Origin: Costus lasius
Taxonomy: Eukaryota > Streptophyta > Magnoliopsida > Zingiberales > Costaceae
Assembly: GCA_027563935.2 (NCBI GenBank)
Contig: CM050454.1
Location: forward strand, 74,606,596 to 74,670,595
Length of the DNA: 64,000 nucleotides
Direction of reading: 5' to 3'
In this document: positions 47,109 to 60,479 of the stretch, piece by piece
Layout of the letters: each line of letters opens with the position of its first letter
How positions within the stretch are numbered: the first letter of the stretch is position 1
Position numbers and translations under genes: made by a program
Notes under the pieces: generated by a model
Seen by the model: the letters and a program-made list of their open reading frames with translations, nothing else
Database searches by the model: none
What the model was told of the DNA's origin: nothing

Positions 47109-47120
47109 TGGTATCAGAGC
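47109..47120 (+). promoter_or_regulatory. E6 primer-binding site
   Basis: TGGTATCAGAGC, two bases after the LTR. Confidence 0.92.
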
Positions 47121-47419
47121 AGGTTATTGCTTGTTCATATGATTGCTTGATCTTCATGTTTGATCCATGAATGCGCTTGTGAATAGATCTAATGGATAAT
47201 TACATGCCTAACTACATGCTTATTGTTGTGAATATGATGTATCTTGGCGCATGTATCATGTATGCGCTTGTTGTAGTTTTTCCTTAAAACTTGATCACTT
47301 GCGCGCCCCATATTAGATCTAAGCGCCTACTATAAACCCTTAGACGGGTTGATGGGGTTGAAGTCATCCTCTAGGTAGGATCCAAATAGTCTGATCAGAC
47401 CATCTGACCGCCTAGATGG

Positions 47420-47468
47420 GTCGACCAGATGGCACCTATGCGCAAGCATGAGGTGGCTATAGGTCGAC
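47420..47468 (+). other. E6 conserved leader hairpin with GCAA loop
   Basis: GTCGACC/GGTCGAC outer arms. The tip is ATGC-GCAA-GCAT, a paired double change relative to GTGC/GCAC in E3 and E5. Confidence 0.62.
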
Positions 47469-48869
47469 TGCAGACAGGCGTGTAGCGAGGTCTGGTTGAG
47501 ACAACCAGTGAGCACTCTTGAGTTAGGCCCGGGGTCACACCCGCTTGCCAGAACTCATGAAGGTTGTTCAGTCCTTTGCGCATGCATGGTTGACCATTAG
47601 GTCGACTCAAGTCAGTTAGGACTTGGTGCATGCAAGGGCAGTGGATCTGACTAGACATGATGAGTGGATCCCTATTAATGGACCGTTGTAAGGTAGTAGG
47701 GCACATAAGACAAATAAAATTGATTCCAATGGGATTTAAAAAAAAAAAATTTATTTTGTTGATGGATCACATGTTGATTGGATGCCATGATGCTTGTTTA
47801 TTTCATCTTATGTGGGTTGCCCAATTAATGTGTGCTGTGCTGGGGCCTGCGTGCCTGGATTAATTGTAAATTATTTTGTGATCTGCGCATCACATTTTAA
47901 TTAATTTATTGTGTAATTGACCTGCGTGTCAATCTTGTCTAGATAGATTAAAATGTAATTTTAATCAGACAAGAGCACAGAGCACACATGGCAGAGGCGC
48001 ATGTACCTGGTGGGCACATCTGAGCTACAGAGGGCGCTTGGGCCCTGGTCTGGGCCAGATGAGATGCAAATGACTCATGAAGAGCTCAAGTGAAGACTTA
48101 AGTTAACTTAAGGTCTTACCTAGGCTTAATGGGCGTTTACCACATAAGATCATCATGCTTTCTTTTGTTGTTTAAATAATTAGAATTGCATGATTTATTT
48201 ATCTTCTGCTATCACCATAGGGTTTGCATGATAGTTAAGAAGATAAAAGGACCGTTAAAATCCAATGCTATAATATCAAGCTCGTAAGCCTTCTGACGCG
48301 AAACCTCACTGTTCTGACTATCGTTGGGGCCGTGTTGTACCCACTCAGTGGGCACGCCCATCTATCTTCAGACGGTGTGTGATTTCACCTGAGTGTTACA
48401 GAGAAGGGATTTATCGCTTCTCATTGCTCAGCATAGCACGTGGTGGTCCAGGGAGTAGGTCAGGTCAGCTTGACCATGTAGGCTACATATGGGGCATATG
48501 TTAGCTATATGGAGGCAGCCATCTGTGGGGTCAGAGACTGTGTTGTACCAACTCAGTTGGCACAGTCTGCTGGATTGCCCAGATGAAGGGGAATCGCACG
48601 GGTTGGCGATTGGCAGGGACTGCCTACTAGAAATTAGTGCTTGTACTCTCTGTGCATCTTATCTCGCCTGAGCGGGACGCGGAGACCAAGTATGAAATCT
48701 GGATCCCATCTCACTAAAAGAGTCTTACTCTTTCGGACTGTTTTAATGGATTTTTCAGTCAGATAAAATAGTGAGAAAAGAATCTTTCTTAAGTCCTGGA
48801 TTGATTCTAAACATTGATACTGACCTTGCTGTTCTTGCATTGTTGTAGATTCCTGCAGCAACGAACACC

Positions 48870-51800
48870 ATGAGCTTCAATGTGCGATCCCTACTGGAAA
48901 GGGAGAAGTTTGCTGGGCCAAACTTCTCAGACTGGTACGGACACCTTAAGATTGTTCTTAAGGCTGAGAGGAAACTGTATGTCCTCGAGACGGCTATACA
49001 GCCTCAACCCACTCCGAACGCCGCAAGGGCGGTTCGGGAAGCCTATGAAAAGCATGTCAATGATAGCATTGATGTCGCTTGCCTGATGCTAGCCTCTATG
49101 ACACCACAGCTGCAGCGTCAGCATGAGGATATGTCTGCTATAGAAATTATAGCAAACCTCAAGATGCTGTATGCTGCACAGGCGAGGACTGAACGCTATA
49201 ATTTGACCAAGCTTTTCTTTCAGAGCAAACTGGCTGAAGGGAGTCCAGTGGGAGCTCATGTGCTCAAGATGATTGGGCACAAAGAGGCTCTAGAGAAACT
49301 GGGGCATACCATCAATCAAGAGCTTGCTGTAGACATTATTCTGCAGTCCCTTCCGGCCTCTTTTGATCCGTTCATTATTAATTTTAATATGAACAAGATC
49401 GACTGTACTCCGGCAGAGTTGCTGAATATGCTCTTGACTACAGAGGAGACTCTAAAGGGAAAGCCTTCAACCTCTGTCTTGATGTTTCCTTCCAGGAACA
49501 AGAAGAAGGGGAAGAAGGGCAAAGCCCCTGTCAAGAACTACAACAAGGCTCTGAAACAAAAGGTTAAGCAGTCGAAGGAATACAGATGTTTCCATTGTGG
49601 CCAGTTGGGTCACTGGAAAAAGGACTGTAAAGCGCTCCAAGGAGAAAAGAAGGGAAGCATCGCTTCTGGCTCAGGTATTTTTGTGACTGAAGTCATGATA
49701 TCCTCTTCTTCTATATCATGGGTGTTGGACACTGCATGTGGAGTTCACATTTGTTCAAATGTACAGGAACTCAAGAGAAGAAGACAGGTGGGACAGCATG
49801 AGGTGGACCTACGAGTAGGAAACGGGGCACGGGTTGCTGCTATTGCTGTAGGAGAATATCACATCTCATTACCATCTGGACTTGTATTAGAACTGAACAA
49901 TTGTTATTTTGTACCTAGCATTACCAAGAATATTATCTCTATTCCTGCTCTTGTCAGGAAAGGGTTTTCCTTTGAATGCAAGACTTCAAAGTGTTATCTT
50001 TCTCTTGATAATATTATTTATGCTACTGGGTCAATTAACAATGGGTTATTCATGTTGGACATGGAATGTTCTATACAAAATATTGATAATAAGAAAGCCA
50101 AGTATGCTGATGACAGCACCTTGCTATGGCATAGTCGTTTAGGCCATATTAACAAGAAGCGCATTAAGCGGTTGCATGACCATGGACTGCTAGGATCATA
50201 CTCCTATGAGGAGATTGATACATGCAAAGCTTGTTTATTGGGCAAAATGACGAAGTCTCCTTTTCCTAACAAAGGTCAAAGGGCTTCAGGTTTACTTGAC
50301 CTTATACACAGTGATGTGTGTGGGCCATTTAGTAAACATGCCAGAGGTGGCTATTCATACTTCATTACCTTTACTGATGATTTCAGTAGATATGGGTATG
50401 TCTATCTAATGAGACATAAGAGTGAATCTTTTGACAAGTTCAAAGTGTCCAAAAATGAAGTACAAAATCAGCTAGGCCGAAATATCAAGGCACTTCGCTC
50501 AGATCGAGGTGGAGAATACCTAAGTCGAGAGTTTACTGACTATCTGAAGGAGTGTGGGATTATCTCACAGCTCACTCCACTAGGAACACCGCAATGGAAT
50601 GGTGTGTCCGAGAGGAGGAACAGAACTTTACTGGATATGGTTCGTTCTATGATGAGTCAGGCTACTCTACCTTACTCCTTTTGGGGATTTGCACTGGAAA
50701 CAGCTACAAAGGTACTAAACCGAGTGCCATCCAAGGCAGTTTCAAAGACTCCATATGAGTTATGGTATGGGAAACAGCCGAGCTTGACATTTATTAAGAT
50801 CTGGGGTTGCGATGCTTATGTCAAAAAGCTCGCCTCTGGGAAACTAGAGAGCAGATCTGAGAAATGCATCTTTGTCGGTTACCCTAAGGAAACTAAAGGT
50901 TATTATTTCTACGATCCCAAAGAGAACAAAGTATTTGTTGCTCGGACGGCAATTTTTCTTGAGAAGGAATTTCTTCTGCAAGAAGCCAGTGGGAGAGAAA
51001 TAAAACTGGATGAGACTCCAGAGGAAGGACAAAGTAGTCAAGCACAGTTGGATGAGCCTGAGCCAGTAGAACAGGTTATTGAACAACCTGAGGCTCAGAT
51101 ATCATGGGAACCGCGTAGATCAGGAAGGATCGGTCGACAGCCTGAGCGCTATGACGGAGTCTACATCATTGATCATGATGAACCCCTCACTTATGCGGAT
51201 GCGGTCAGTGGACCGGAGTCAGCTAGATGGCTTGAAGCTATGCGAGCCGAGATGGACTCCATGTCAGATAATCAAGTCTGGGATTTGGTTGATCCGCCTC
51301 CGGGAGTAATCCCTATAGGCTGTAAATGGATCTTCAAGAAGAAGATTGACATGGATGGTAACGTAGTTACCTATAAAGGCAGGCTAGTTGCGAAAGGTTT
51401 CAAACAAATCTACGGGATAGATTATGATGAAACTTTCTCTCCTGTAGCCATGTTCAAGTCTATTCGGATTATTCTTGCGATAGCAGCATATTACGATTAT
51501 GAGATCTGGCAGATGGATGTGAAGACCGCTTTCCTTAATGGAAAACTGGATGAGGATGTGTATATGACACAACCTGAAGGTTTCACTAATCCATCAGATC
51601 GTCATAAAATATGCAAGTTAAAGAAGTCCATTTATGGACTTAAACAAGCATCTAGAAGCTGAAATATTCATTTTGATGAATCAATCTGTGAATTTGGTTT
51701 CATCAAGAATGAAGATGACCCGTGTGTATATAAGAGGTTTAGTGGGAGCGTGATTACTTTCCTAGTCCTCTACGTCGATGATATCTTAATCATTGGAAAC

Positions 51801-52754
51801 GATATTCCTGAACTGCATGCTGTTAAAGCATGGTTAAGAAAATGTTTCCAGATGAAAGATCTAGGAGAAGCAGCCTATGTATTAGGTGTGAAGATCTACA
51901 GAGATAGATCTAAGAGGCTTCTCGGGCTGTGCCAAAGTACTTACATCGATAAAGTCCTGGAGAGATTTCATTTAGAGAATTCTAAAAGAGGATATCTTCC
52001 AGTCAGACATGGTCTGAATCTTTCAAAGAGTCAGTGTCCACTAACACAGACTGAGAAAGATGAAATGGACAATACGCCTTATGCTTCGGCTATTGGGTCC
52101 ATTATGTATGCGATGTTATGTGCTCGCGCAGACGTCGCTTACGGGTTAAGCGTGACCAGTCGATTCCAAAGTAATCCAGGTCAGGCGCACTGGATTGCAG
52201 TCAAGAACATTTTGAAATATCTTCGGAGGACCAAAGATATGTTCTTGATATATGGAGGTCAGGAAGAACTCAGTATTGAAGGATATACTGACGCTTCATT
52301 CCAATCTGACCAGGATGATTTCCGATCGCAATCAGGCTATATTTTTAGCTTGAATGGTGGAGCAGTGGTGTGGAAAAGTTTCAAACAGTCTATCGTTGCT
52401 GATTCCACAACAGAAGCCGAGTATATTGCAGCCTCAGAAGCATCTAAGGAGGCAGTATGGATTCGCAAGTTCGTTCAGGAACTTGGTGTTGTTCCTTCGA
52501 GTGCAGATCCTTTGGTTATCTTCTGTGATAACACTGGAGCAATCGCACAGGCAAAGGAACCACGGTCGCACCAGAAGTCCAAGCACATACAGAGACGGTT
52601 TCACTTGATCCGGGAGATCATTGATCATGGTGAGATCAAAATCTGCAAGGTTCATACAGATGACAATCTGGCTGACCCGCTTACCAAGCCTCTGGCGCAG
52701 CAGAAGCATGAGAAGCACTGTAATAATATGGGTTTGAGATTTCTCAACCATTAG
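48870..52754 (+). pseudogene. gag-pol: E6 gag-pol, one nonsense codon in RT
   Basis: A full-length copia polyprotein with one in-frame stop: TGG to TGA at 51660-51662 (codon 931, W in the SRSWNI motif of RT). Up- and downstream the frame is unchanged through YVDD and RNase H to the normal stop. The zinc knuckle, protease, integrase triad, RT and RNase H residues are all present. Other private changes are VS for EF in the integrase region FKVSKNE and P-to-L in LTPLGTPQ. The upstream part could still make Gag, protease and integrase. Confidence 0.94.
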
Positions 52755-52763
52755 ATTAAGTGC

Positions 52764-52773
52764 AAGTGGGAGA
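52764..52773 (+). promoter_or_regulatory. E6 polypurine tract
   Basis: AAGTGGGAGA directly before the 3' LTR. Confidence 0.85.
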
Positions 52774-52774
52774 T

Positions 52775-52863
52775 TGTTAGGGTATGCCCTTAAGGCTAAT
52801 GTTTGAGGCCTTGGGATTCTTTTAGTATCATGTATAAACTCTTATGTTTATAAATGCAATGGT
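52775..52863 (+). repeat. E6 3' LTR, first part (89 bp)
   Basis: Starts TGTTAGGG, one change from TGTTGGGG, and is cut after ATGGT by E7. Confidence 0.93.
52859..52863. repeat. Target site duplication of E7 (ATGGT)
   Basis: ATGGT at 52859-52863 and at 63602-63606; intact LTRs of the family have one ATGGT followed by TGTTATTCAG, as on the right side. Confidence 0.96.
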
Positions 52864-55800
52864 TGTAACATCCCACATTCTTAACCCCAAACAAATGGCA
52901 CAATTCACAAATGATACAGGATGTTTCATTAAGATCGATCATATGCTAGGTAAAACCGAGTTCAAGAAAACACGATCTGAAAAATTTCCATAAATCCATA
53001 CACACAAATTCACAAAACTCAAATCTCATAAGGGTACCTGCCACCACGCAATCCTTGCACTAGACATATGCAAGGCAATAGTTATATCAAAACCGATTCA
53101 AATTCATAAAATCCATAAAGGTACCTGCCACCAGGCAATACTTGCACTAGACATATGCAAGTTACAGGGTATATCAAAACCGATTGCACAGAATATACAA
53201 CAAGCCGAAATTCAAAACAAAATCACAAAATCGATTTTATAAACTCATACCAAACACCGAAACCAGGCTGAAGCCCGCGGTGACACAAAAATCAAACTCA
53301 TAAGACTGCCATAACTGGCAACATACTTCACATAGTTCACATAGTCTCATGATTCACATAGTTCATATAGTTTATGTTAAGGCCACAACCGGCCCCAAGA
53401 ATTAAGCATAAAAATTCTTAAAACAGCAAACAGCATAATTATCCACGCCAATGCACTCAAGACATGCGCCCCTGCTCTATGCCTGAAAATAGTGAGGGGT
53501 GAGCTACACAGCCCAGTGAGTGGATAGTCTAAATCGACCATCCATAACATACATTCAAAAATATAGGCAGATTATTTTTAAAAATATTTAACAGAACATT
53601 ATGTCAACATATAACAAAATAAAGAAACAGAAGTCATATAGACAGTTAAATGTACACACTAGCATATAACAAATTCAGGTTCTAGAGTTTTACTCTAACC
53701 CAATTAAACACATATATTCTAAACCAACTAAACACACCATACTTAATTAACCTAGTTGTCCAGCATATTCAGTAGTGACCAATATGGTCTAACCCGGCTT
53801 GGCCAAAGCACTGGGAGCTGCAAAATCTCGTGCAACACATAAACATGGATAGTGAGTAGAATCAAGAGGTGGCCCCCGCCAGGTCACGACGTGGCACTTT
53901 GCTCTCTCACCCCATAACACATCGATGGATTGTGTGTAGATTCAAGAGGTGGCCCCCGTCAGGTCATGACGTGGCACTTTGCTCTACGACACCCAACATC
54001 ACAAAATGAGAGTGATGACATCAAGAGGTGGCCCCTGTCTGATCAAGACATGGCACTTTGCGTCTTATATCACCCCATCACATAAAAGAGTAATGACATC
54101 AAGAGGTGGCCCCTGTCTGATCAAGACATGGCACTTTGCGTCTTATATCACCCCATCACATAAAAGAGTAATGACATCAAGAGGTGGCCCCTGTCTGACC
54201 AAGACATGGCACTTTGCGTCAAAACCCGTTCTCCCAAAAGGTTCCTACTGGACAACAGACATATCTTATTTCATATTTCACAAAGGTGGACTCCTAAGTG
54301 TCAACTAGACTCTAGGATAGTCATCACAAAAATCATATCGGGCAGGCTGAACATCAACCCCCATCACAAAAATCCTAATAGGCAGGCCGAACATCAGCCC
54401 CCTGACATATCAAATACAGGGCTGAAATTCAAACCCTTCACATATCACATAAGGACTATCCTATGAGTACACTGTTACACTTAGCCATAGCCCTAACCAA
54501 CACATAACACATAATATTCAAAATTCTCATAATCACATAATTTTCAAAAATCTCATAACCACATAATGTTCACAATTTACATAACAACATAATATTCCAA
54601 AAATCACATAAACACCTAATATTTAAAAAATCACATAATTACATAATATTAACAATCATATAATGTAGTGTGGTCCTTAGGTTTCATGCTGATTAGTTCA
54701 GTCAAACCTTACTAGGTTATCATCCAAATTTCTCAAACAATTTCTCAATAATGCAGTTAACAAGCATCCATAAAAATTAACATAAAACTAAAACATGTAG
54801 TCATACAAACTATCCATAAAATTAACAAAAATTAAAACATGTATTCATACCAACTATTTTACAAATCTCTACATATAAACCACGGTTAACATAACATACT
54901 ATCTATTAAATTTTACACCTTGAATTAACATGAATTTCATGCTCAAACCATTGGTCTAAAACTTCCGAATTTCCATAATTTAATACCTTAAATTTCATAT
55001 TACCAACTTTCGGATTTCATAAAGAAAATCATCAAAATTTCGGTTTTCATGCATATTATCAAGAATTTGGTCTTCATAAATAATATCAAGATTTCGGATT
55101 ATCATGAATAATTATCAAAGATTCGGTTCACATGAAGAAACATCTTGAATTTGGTTTACATGAAAAATACATCTTGAGTTTCGGTTTTAACATGATAAAA
55201 ATTCCAATAATTCAATTGTATCAAGTCACAAACACAACCAAACTAATAGATCAAATAAGACATTCCACTCACCTCTTAACCGAGAACACAAGGTGAAAAA
55301 CTCTCCAAAATAATTCGTCTAAGGCTTGAAGTTCTACCAAGAATCGCCACCAAAGGAAGGAAACACCTCCAACACCAAAGACTCCAAGAGAGAAGGAAGA
55401 TATTTCACCTCTAAGCCTCCAAGAATCGCCTAAGTTCTTCAAGAAGTCGCCAAGTTCTTCAAGCCGTCGCCCAAGGTTTCTTTCAAGCCAAAAAATCGCC
55501 AACACTCTACCCTAACCGAAATTACCTACTTAAATTTCGGTTTTTAACTCTTAACCCATTAACCCATTAATTCAATTCGGGTTTAATCCATTTAATTAAT
55601 AATTTAAATTTTAAAACCCAATTAGTTTAAACCCATTAATTCAACCATTAACTTAACGAAAATCCAATAAGGTCTAATTAACATCCAATAAGGGTTTAAT
55701 TAACCAATAGGGTCTAATTAATTAACTTACAAGCTCTAATTAATTAACTTACAATTACAACCCATAAATCCTAATTAATTTATCATGAACAGCCAATAAT

Positions 55801-55986
55801 AATTTATCATAAATTAACAGCCAATAATCAAACAAATAATCCCTAATTAATTTACAATAAATTAACAACCAAAAATCTCTAGTTAAATAACTATTAACAA
55901 CCAATACATAGAAAAATATCACAGTCAATAATTTTATTTAATTCAAAAATAATGCTTACCAGGACTTAAGATCCTTGGATCTTACA
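52864..55986 (-). repeat. E7 3' LTR (3123 bp)
   Basis: Read on the plus strand it starts TGTAACATCCCACATTC and ends GGATCTTACA. It contains a five-copy tandem repeat (53862-54220), an older duplication of about 75 bp (53027-53098 and 53114-53186), and degenerate CACATAAT-rich repeats at about 54500-54663. No gene is supported in it. Confidence 0.95.
53862..54220. repeat. Tandem repeat in E7 3' LTR, about 79-bp unit, five copies
   Basis: TCAAGAGGTGGCCCC begins copies at 53862, 53942, 54021, 54099 and 54177. The last three are nearly identical, the first two more diverged. The same array is at 61478-61836. Confidence 0.95.
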
Positions 55987-55999
55987 TCCCTCCCTCCTT
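55987..55999 (-). promoter_or_regulatory. E7 polypurine tract
   Basis: AAGGAGGGAGGGA on the minus strand, directly before the 3' LTR. Confidence 0.88.
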
Positions 56000-56015
56000 A
56001 TAAAGCTTTAGTCCT

Positions 56016-59000
56016 CTAAAGCTCAGCATCCATATCATCAAAGAGGTAAGCATAAAATTTCCTCATATCAGCTTCAGTCTCCCAAGTCGCCTCCTCAACA
56101 GCCTGATTTCCCCAGATAACCTTTACCAAAGGTATAGTCTTGTTTCTCAGGACTTTATCTTTTCTATCCACAATCCGGAGAGGTCTTTCCTCAAAAGTCA
56201 AATCACTCTGAATCTGAAGAGGTTCCAACTCCAACACATGAGATGGATCAGGATGATATTTCCTCAAAGTAGAGACATGGAATACATTATGCACATGATC
56301 CATAGCAGGAGGTAAAGCCAATCGGTAAGCCACTGGACCAACTCTCTCAATAATATCAAAAGGGCCTACAAACCTAGGTCTCAACTTGCCCTTTTTGCCA
56401 AACCTCATAACACCCTTAGTAGGTGACACCTTCAAGAACACATGATCCCCTACCATAAACTCCAAGGAACGACGACGGTCATCAGCATAACTCTTCTGTC
56501 TGTCCCGAGCAATTTTCAGTTTATCCCGGATCTCTCTGACCTTATCAGTAGTCTCCTGTACTGCATCAGATCTCAAAATCATTCTGTCACCAGTTTCCTC
56601 CCAACACAAGGGAGTCCTACACCTTCTCCCATACAAAGCCTCATAAGGAGCCATCTGAATACTGGAGTGGAAGCTATTATTATAAGTAAACTCTATCAAA
56701 GATAGATCCCGGTTCCACTCAGAACTCCAATCAACCACATAGGCTCTCAACAGATCTTCTAGAGTTTGTATAGTACGCTCCGTCTGGCCATCAGACTGAG
56801 GATGATATGCTGTACTAAAACTCAACTTAGTACCCAACCTTCCTGTAAGCTCTTCCAAAATCTGGACAGAAATCGAGAGTCCCTGTCAGACACGATATCA
56901 ACAGGCACTCCATGCAGTCTGACTATCTCATCAATATATAATCTAGCCAGTCTCTCTAGAGAATAAGTCATCTTAATCGGAAGAAAATGGGCTGATTTAG
57001 TGAGTTTATCAACAATCACCCAAATAGCATCATGACCCAATCTGGTTCTGGGCAAACCACATACAAAATCCATACTGATACATTCCCACTTCCACTCAGG
57101 AATAGGAAGAGGCTGCAACAAACCACCAGGCTTCTGGTGTTCAGCCTTCACAGTCTGACAGGTTAAACACCTAGAGACAAAATCAAACACTTCTTTCTTC
57201 ATACCCGGCCACCAAAAACTTTTCTTGAGGTCCTGATACATCTTAGTCACACCAGGATGTAGAGAATATTTGGAGTTATGGCTGTCCTCCAATATTTCTT
57301 TCCTCAAGCTTGGTTCCTCAGGGACACATACCCTTCCACGAAACCGAAGAATACCATCATCAGACAGGCTAAAATCCTGAACTGCGCCGTCAACCAGACT
57401 AACCCTGATCTGAACTAATCTCGGATCCACAGACTGCTGATCTCTGATCTTCTGCAACAAAGCAAACTGTACTCTGAGAAAAGCCACATAACCCGACTGA
57501 ACTCTAGGAGTAACACTGATCCTGAGATCGCTGAACTCCTGTAGTAACCGCCACTCACTGACTCGTAAAGCAGCTACTGAAGTAACTGGATGTCTGCTCA
57601 GAGCATCCGCCACCACATTGGCCTTTCCAGCCTGATACTGAATGGAGAAGTCATAGTCTTTGATCAACTCCATCCATCTTCTCTGTCTCATGTTCAAGTC
57701 CTTCTGAGTGAAGATATACTTGAGACTCTGGTGATCAGTGAACAGATCAAACTCCTGACCCAACAAATAGTGACGCCATATCTTCAAAGCAAAGACTACG
57801 GCCGCCAACTCTAAATCATGAGTAGGGTAGTTCAATTCATACTCCTTCAGTTGTCTCGAAGCATAGGCTACTACAGAACCCTTCTGCATCAAGACACAAC
57901 CCAACCCTTTGCCAGAAGCATCTGTATAAACAGTAAACCTTTCCCCATCACTAGGTATAATGAGGATCGGTGTACTAGTCAATCACCTTTTCAGCTCTTG
58001 AAAACTCTCTTCACACTTATCATCCCAAATAAACTTGGCCTCCTTTCTGGTCAATTTAGTTAGAGGACCCGCCAGCTTGGAGAATCCCTCAACAAATCGC
58101 CGGTAGTAACCTGCCAAACCCAGAAAACTCCTGATCTCAGTAGCACTAGTCGGTCTTCCCCAATTAAGAATGGCTTGCACTTTAACTGGATCCACAGACA
58201 CCCCCTGACCAGAAATCACATGCCCAAGGAAACTAATCTTTTCCAGCCAGAATTCACACTTACTAGCCTTGGCATATAATCGGTTCTTCCTCAAGATCTC
58301 CAATACTCTGCGCAAATCACTGACATGATCTGAGGTAGTCTGAGAGTACACCAATATATCGTCTATAAAGACCACCACACAAGAGTCAAGCAACTCATGG
58401 AATACCCTGTTCATCAAATCCATGAAGACAGCAGGTGCATTCGTCAGTCCAAAAGGCATAACTAAAAATTCGAAATGCCCATACCTGGTCCTGAAAGCAG
58501 TCTTAAATATATCCTCATCCTTGACCCTAAGCTGATAATACCCTGATCTCAGATCAATCTTAGAGAACACTGTCGCTCCCTGTAATTGATCAAATAGATC
58601 ATCAATTCTGGGAAGAGGATACTTATTCTTGATAGTCACTTGGTTAAGCTGCCTGTAGTCTATACACATCCTCAGGGTTCCATCTTTTTTCTTCACAAAT
58701 AACACTGGCGCTCCCCAAGGAGAAGCACTAGGCCGAATATATCCTTTCTCTAACAATTCCTCCAGTTGTTTCTTAAGCTCGGCCAACTCTGAAGTAGCCA
58801 TACGATAAGGAGCTCTGGAGATAGGTGCCGTACCTGGCGCCAACTCAATGCCAAACTCCACTTCTCTAATTGGTGGCAAGCCTGAAAATTCTTCAGAGAA
58901 CACATCAGGAAATTCTTTCACCACCGCCATCTGAGTCAAATCAGAAGTAGAATCATCCTGCACCTTAACATGCGCAAGATAACCCTTGCATCCACTAGCC

Positions 59001-60397
59001 AGTAATTTCCTGGCCTGCAGGAAAGATATCACATGCGGTCCTTGGTCTGACACTAGACCTCTCACAAAAAGTCGATTCCCATCTAACAAATTCAAAGTGA
59101 TTACTTTCTCAAAGCAATCCACAGAGGCATGATGGGAAGACAACCAATCCACTCCTAAGATGATATCATAATCTTGCATGTCTAAGAGGATTAGATCTAC
59201 CAGAAACTCATAACCCTCTACATGTACTACACAGTCAGCACAAACAGTATCTGTAGATAACGATTTTCCTAAGGGAGTACTCACAGACACAGCATAATTC
59301 ATCACCTTAGGTAACACCGGTAAACATGCAGCAAACTTAACAGATACAAAAGATAAATTTGCACCAGGGTCAAATAATATGCGGGCTAACTGATCAAATA
59401 CGAATAAAGTACCTTCCACGACGGATCGGGAAGCTCGTGTATCCTTCTCAGCCACAGCATACATTCTAGTCTGGACTGTAGGCTTATCTGCGCCTCTAGG
59501 TTGCATCTCAGGTTCTCTGCAGTCCTTAGCCATGTGCCCTGGTTTCTTACACCTGAAGCATACACCATTCTTCCTATGGCAGTCTTTCACTAGATGTCCC
59601 TTGAGCCCACAATGACTACAAGTGATACCGTTTCTTGCATCCCTGGCATCCCTGAACTGCTGCGGTGCATCCCTGGACTGCTGCGGTGCCTTGTAGGAGT
59701 AAGGCTTATACCTGCTCTTCTTATAATCTTTATGCCTAGGGTACTTCTTACCCTTGCCGCCACTGCCATGCTGAGGAACCGCCGCCTCAGCTGCAGGAAC
59801 TACTGTCACGGCAACATGAGAACTCCTCTCAGATATATACCTCTCAATGGTGCGCGCTCGCCCAACAGTTTCAACATAGGTCTCCAAGTGTTGAGCACCA
59901 ACCTGCTCTCTAATGTCCCATCTGAGACCTCTGAGAAACTTGGTAGCTCTCCTCTTTTCAGTGTTTATCAGGTGAGGAGCATACTTTCCCAATTTCGTGA
60001 ACTGTAATTCATACTGGTCCACTGTCATATCACCCTGCTCCAGATGAATAAATTCCACCTCTCGGTCCTGAACCAAGCTATCTGGGAAGTACTTCTCGTT
60101 AAATCGAGACAAGAAGTAAGGCCAATCTACAGTCTCATGTCTTTCTTCGGCAAGTCTCACTACGCCCTTCCACCACTCATCTGCGTCAGCACGCATCATA
60201 TAGGTGGCCAGACATAACTTATCCTCATCTGAGCAGCGCATGACTTGGAAAATCTTTTCCAAGCACAACTGCCAGTTCTCTGCATTACTGGATTCTGAGC
60301 CCCCATAAAAAGAGCTGGGACCCAGTTTCTGGAATTCACTCACAAGCGAGGCATAGCGCTTGTGACACACACATACCACAGTCAGGAAAACAAACAT
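56016..60397 (-). pseudogene. gag-pol: E7 gag-pol, one nonsense codon and one frameshift
   Basis: First part, 60397-57983: Gag, two zinc knuckles (C260-C273 and C280-C293), protease (D343 in LFDPGAN) and RT (FIDD at 677-680). It ends in TGA at 57985-57983, probably from CGA. The same frame goes on through RNase H (YTDASG) and integrase (HHCC, then SMDFV and VSDRDSRF). A missing G near 56845 then shifts the frame. The last part, 56858-56016, has the integrase Glu (GQTERT) and a chromodomain (about its last 55 residues, EEATWETE). The Gag N-terminus looks short and odd: [15 protein letters not shown], then a typical Gag core. Confidence 0.92.
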
Positions 60398-60479
60398 AAA
60401 CCTATCCGGTGTCTAGCAATACACAAACATGTTTTCCCCCAAACTAAGTTTTAGCTAGCCAACTCCTCTGATACCATTC
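60398..60479 (-). other. E7 leader (82 nt)
   Basis: Very short compared with the copia leaders. It contains the PBS and an acceptor-like TTGCTAG at about 60413-60420. Confidence 0.7.
60465..60476 (-). promoter_or_regulatory. E7 primer-binding site
   Basis: TGGTATCAGAGG on the minus strand, three bases inside the LTR; initiator tRNA-Met type with one change at the end. Confidence 0.88.

Larger units (their letters stand above)
46965..48848 (+). other. E6 putative leader intron
   Basis: Donor GTATGA after ATGGCTATG, branch TACTGAC, acceptor TTGTAG ending at 48848; in frame with the gag ATG at 48870. Confidence 0.62.
47107..48869 (+). other. E6 leader
   Basis: 1763 nt without supported coding sequence; palindrome 47389-47400, 49-nt hairpin 47420-47468, hairpin with CTGCG loop 47877-47894, palindrome pair, acceptor. 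It lacks the tRNA-like module. Confidence 0.75.

Noticed and set aside
53862..54220. Possible CRISPR-like array
   Set aside because: Whole units repeat with no unique spacers, inside a plant LTR retrotransposon; it is a minisatellite.
53979..54308. 109-codon open frame (also at 61595-61924)
   Set aside because: Its repeats come from the tandem array in the E7 LTR, and it runs against the element's sense; no known domain.
55269..55505. 78-codon frame in the E7 LTR (also 62884-63120)
   Set aside because: It starts at TTG, has no domain, and ends exactly at a donor-like site; more likely untranslated exon than gene.
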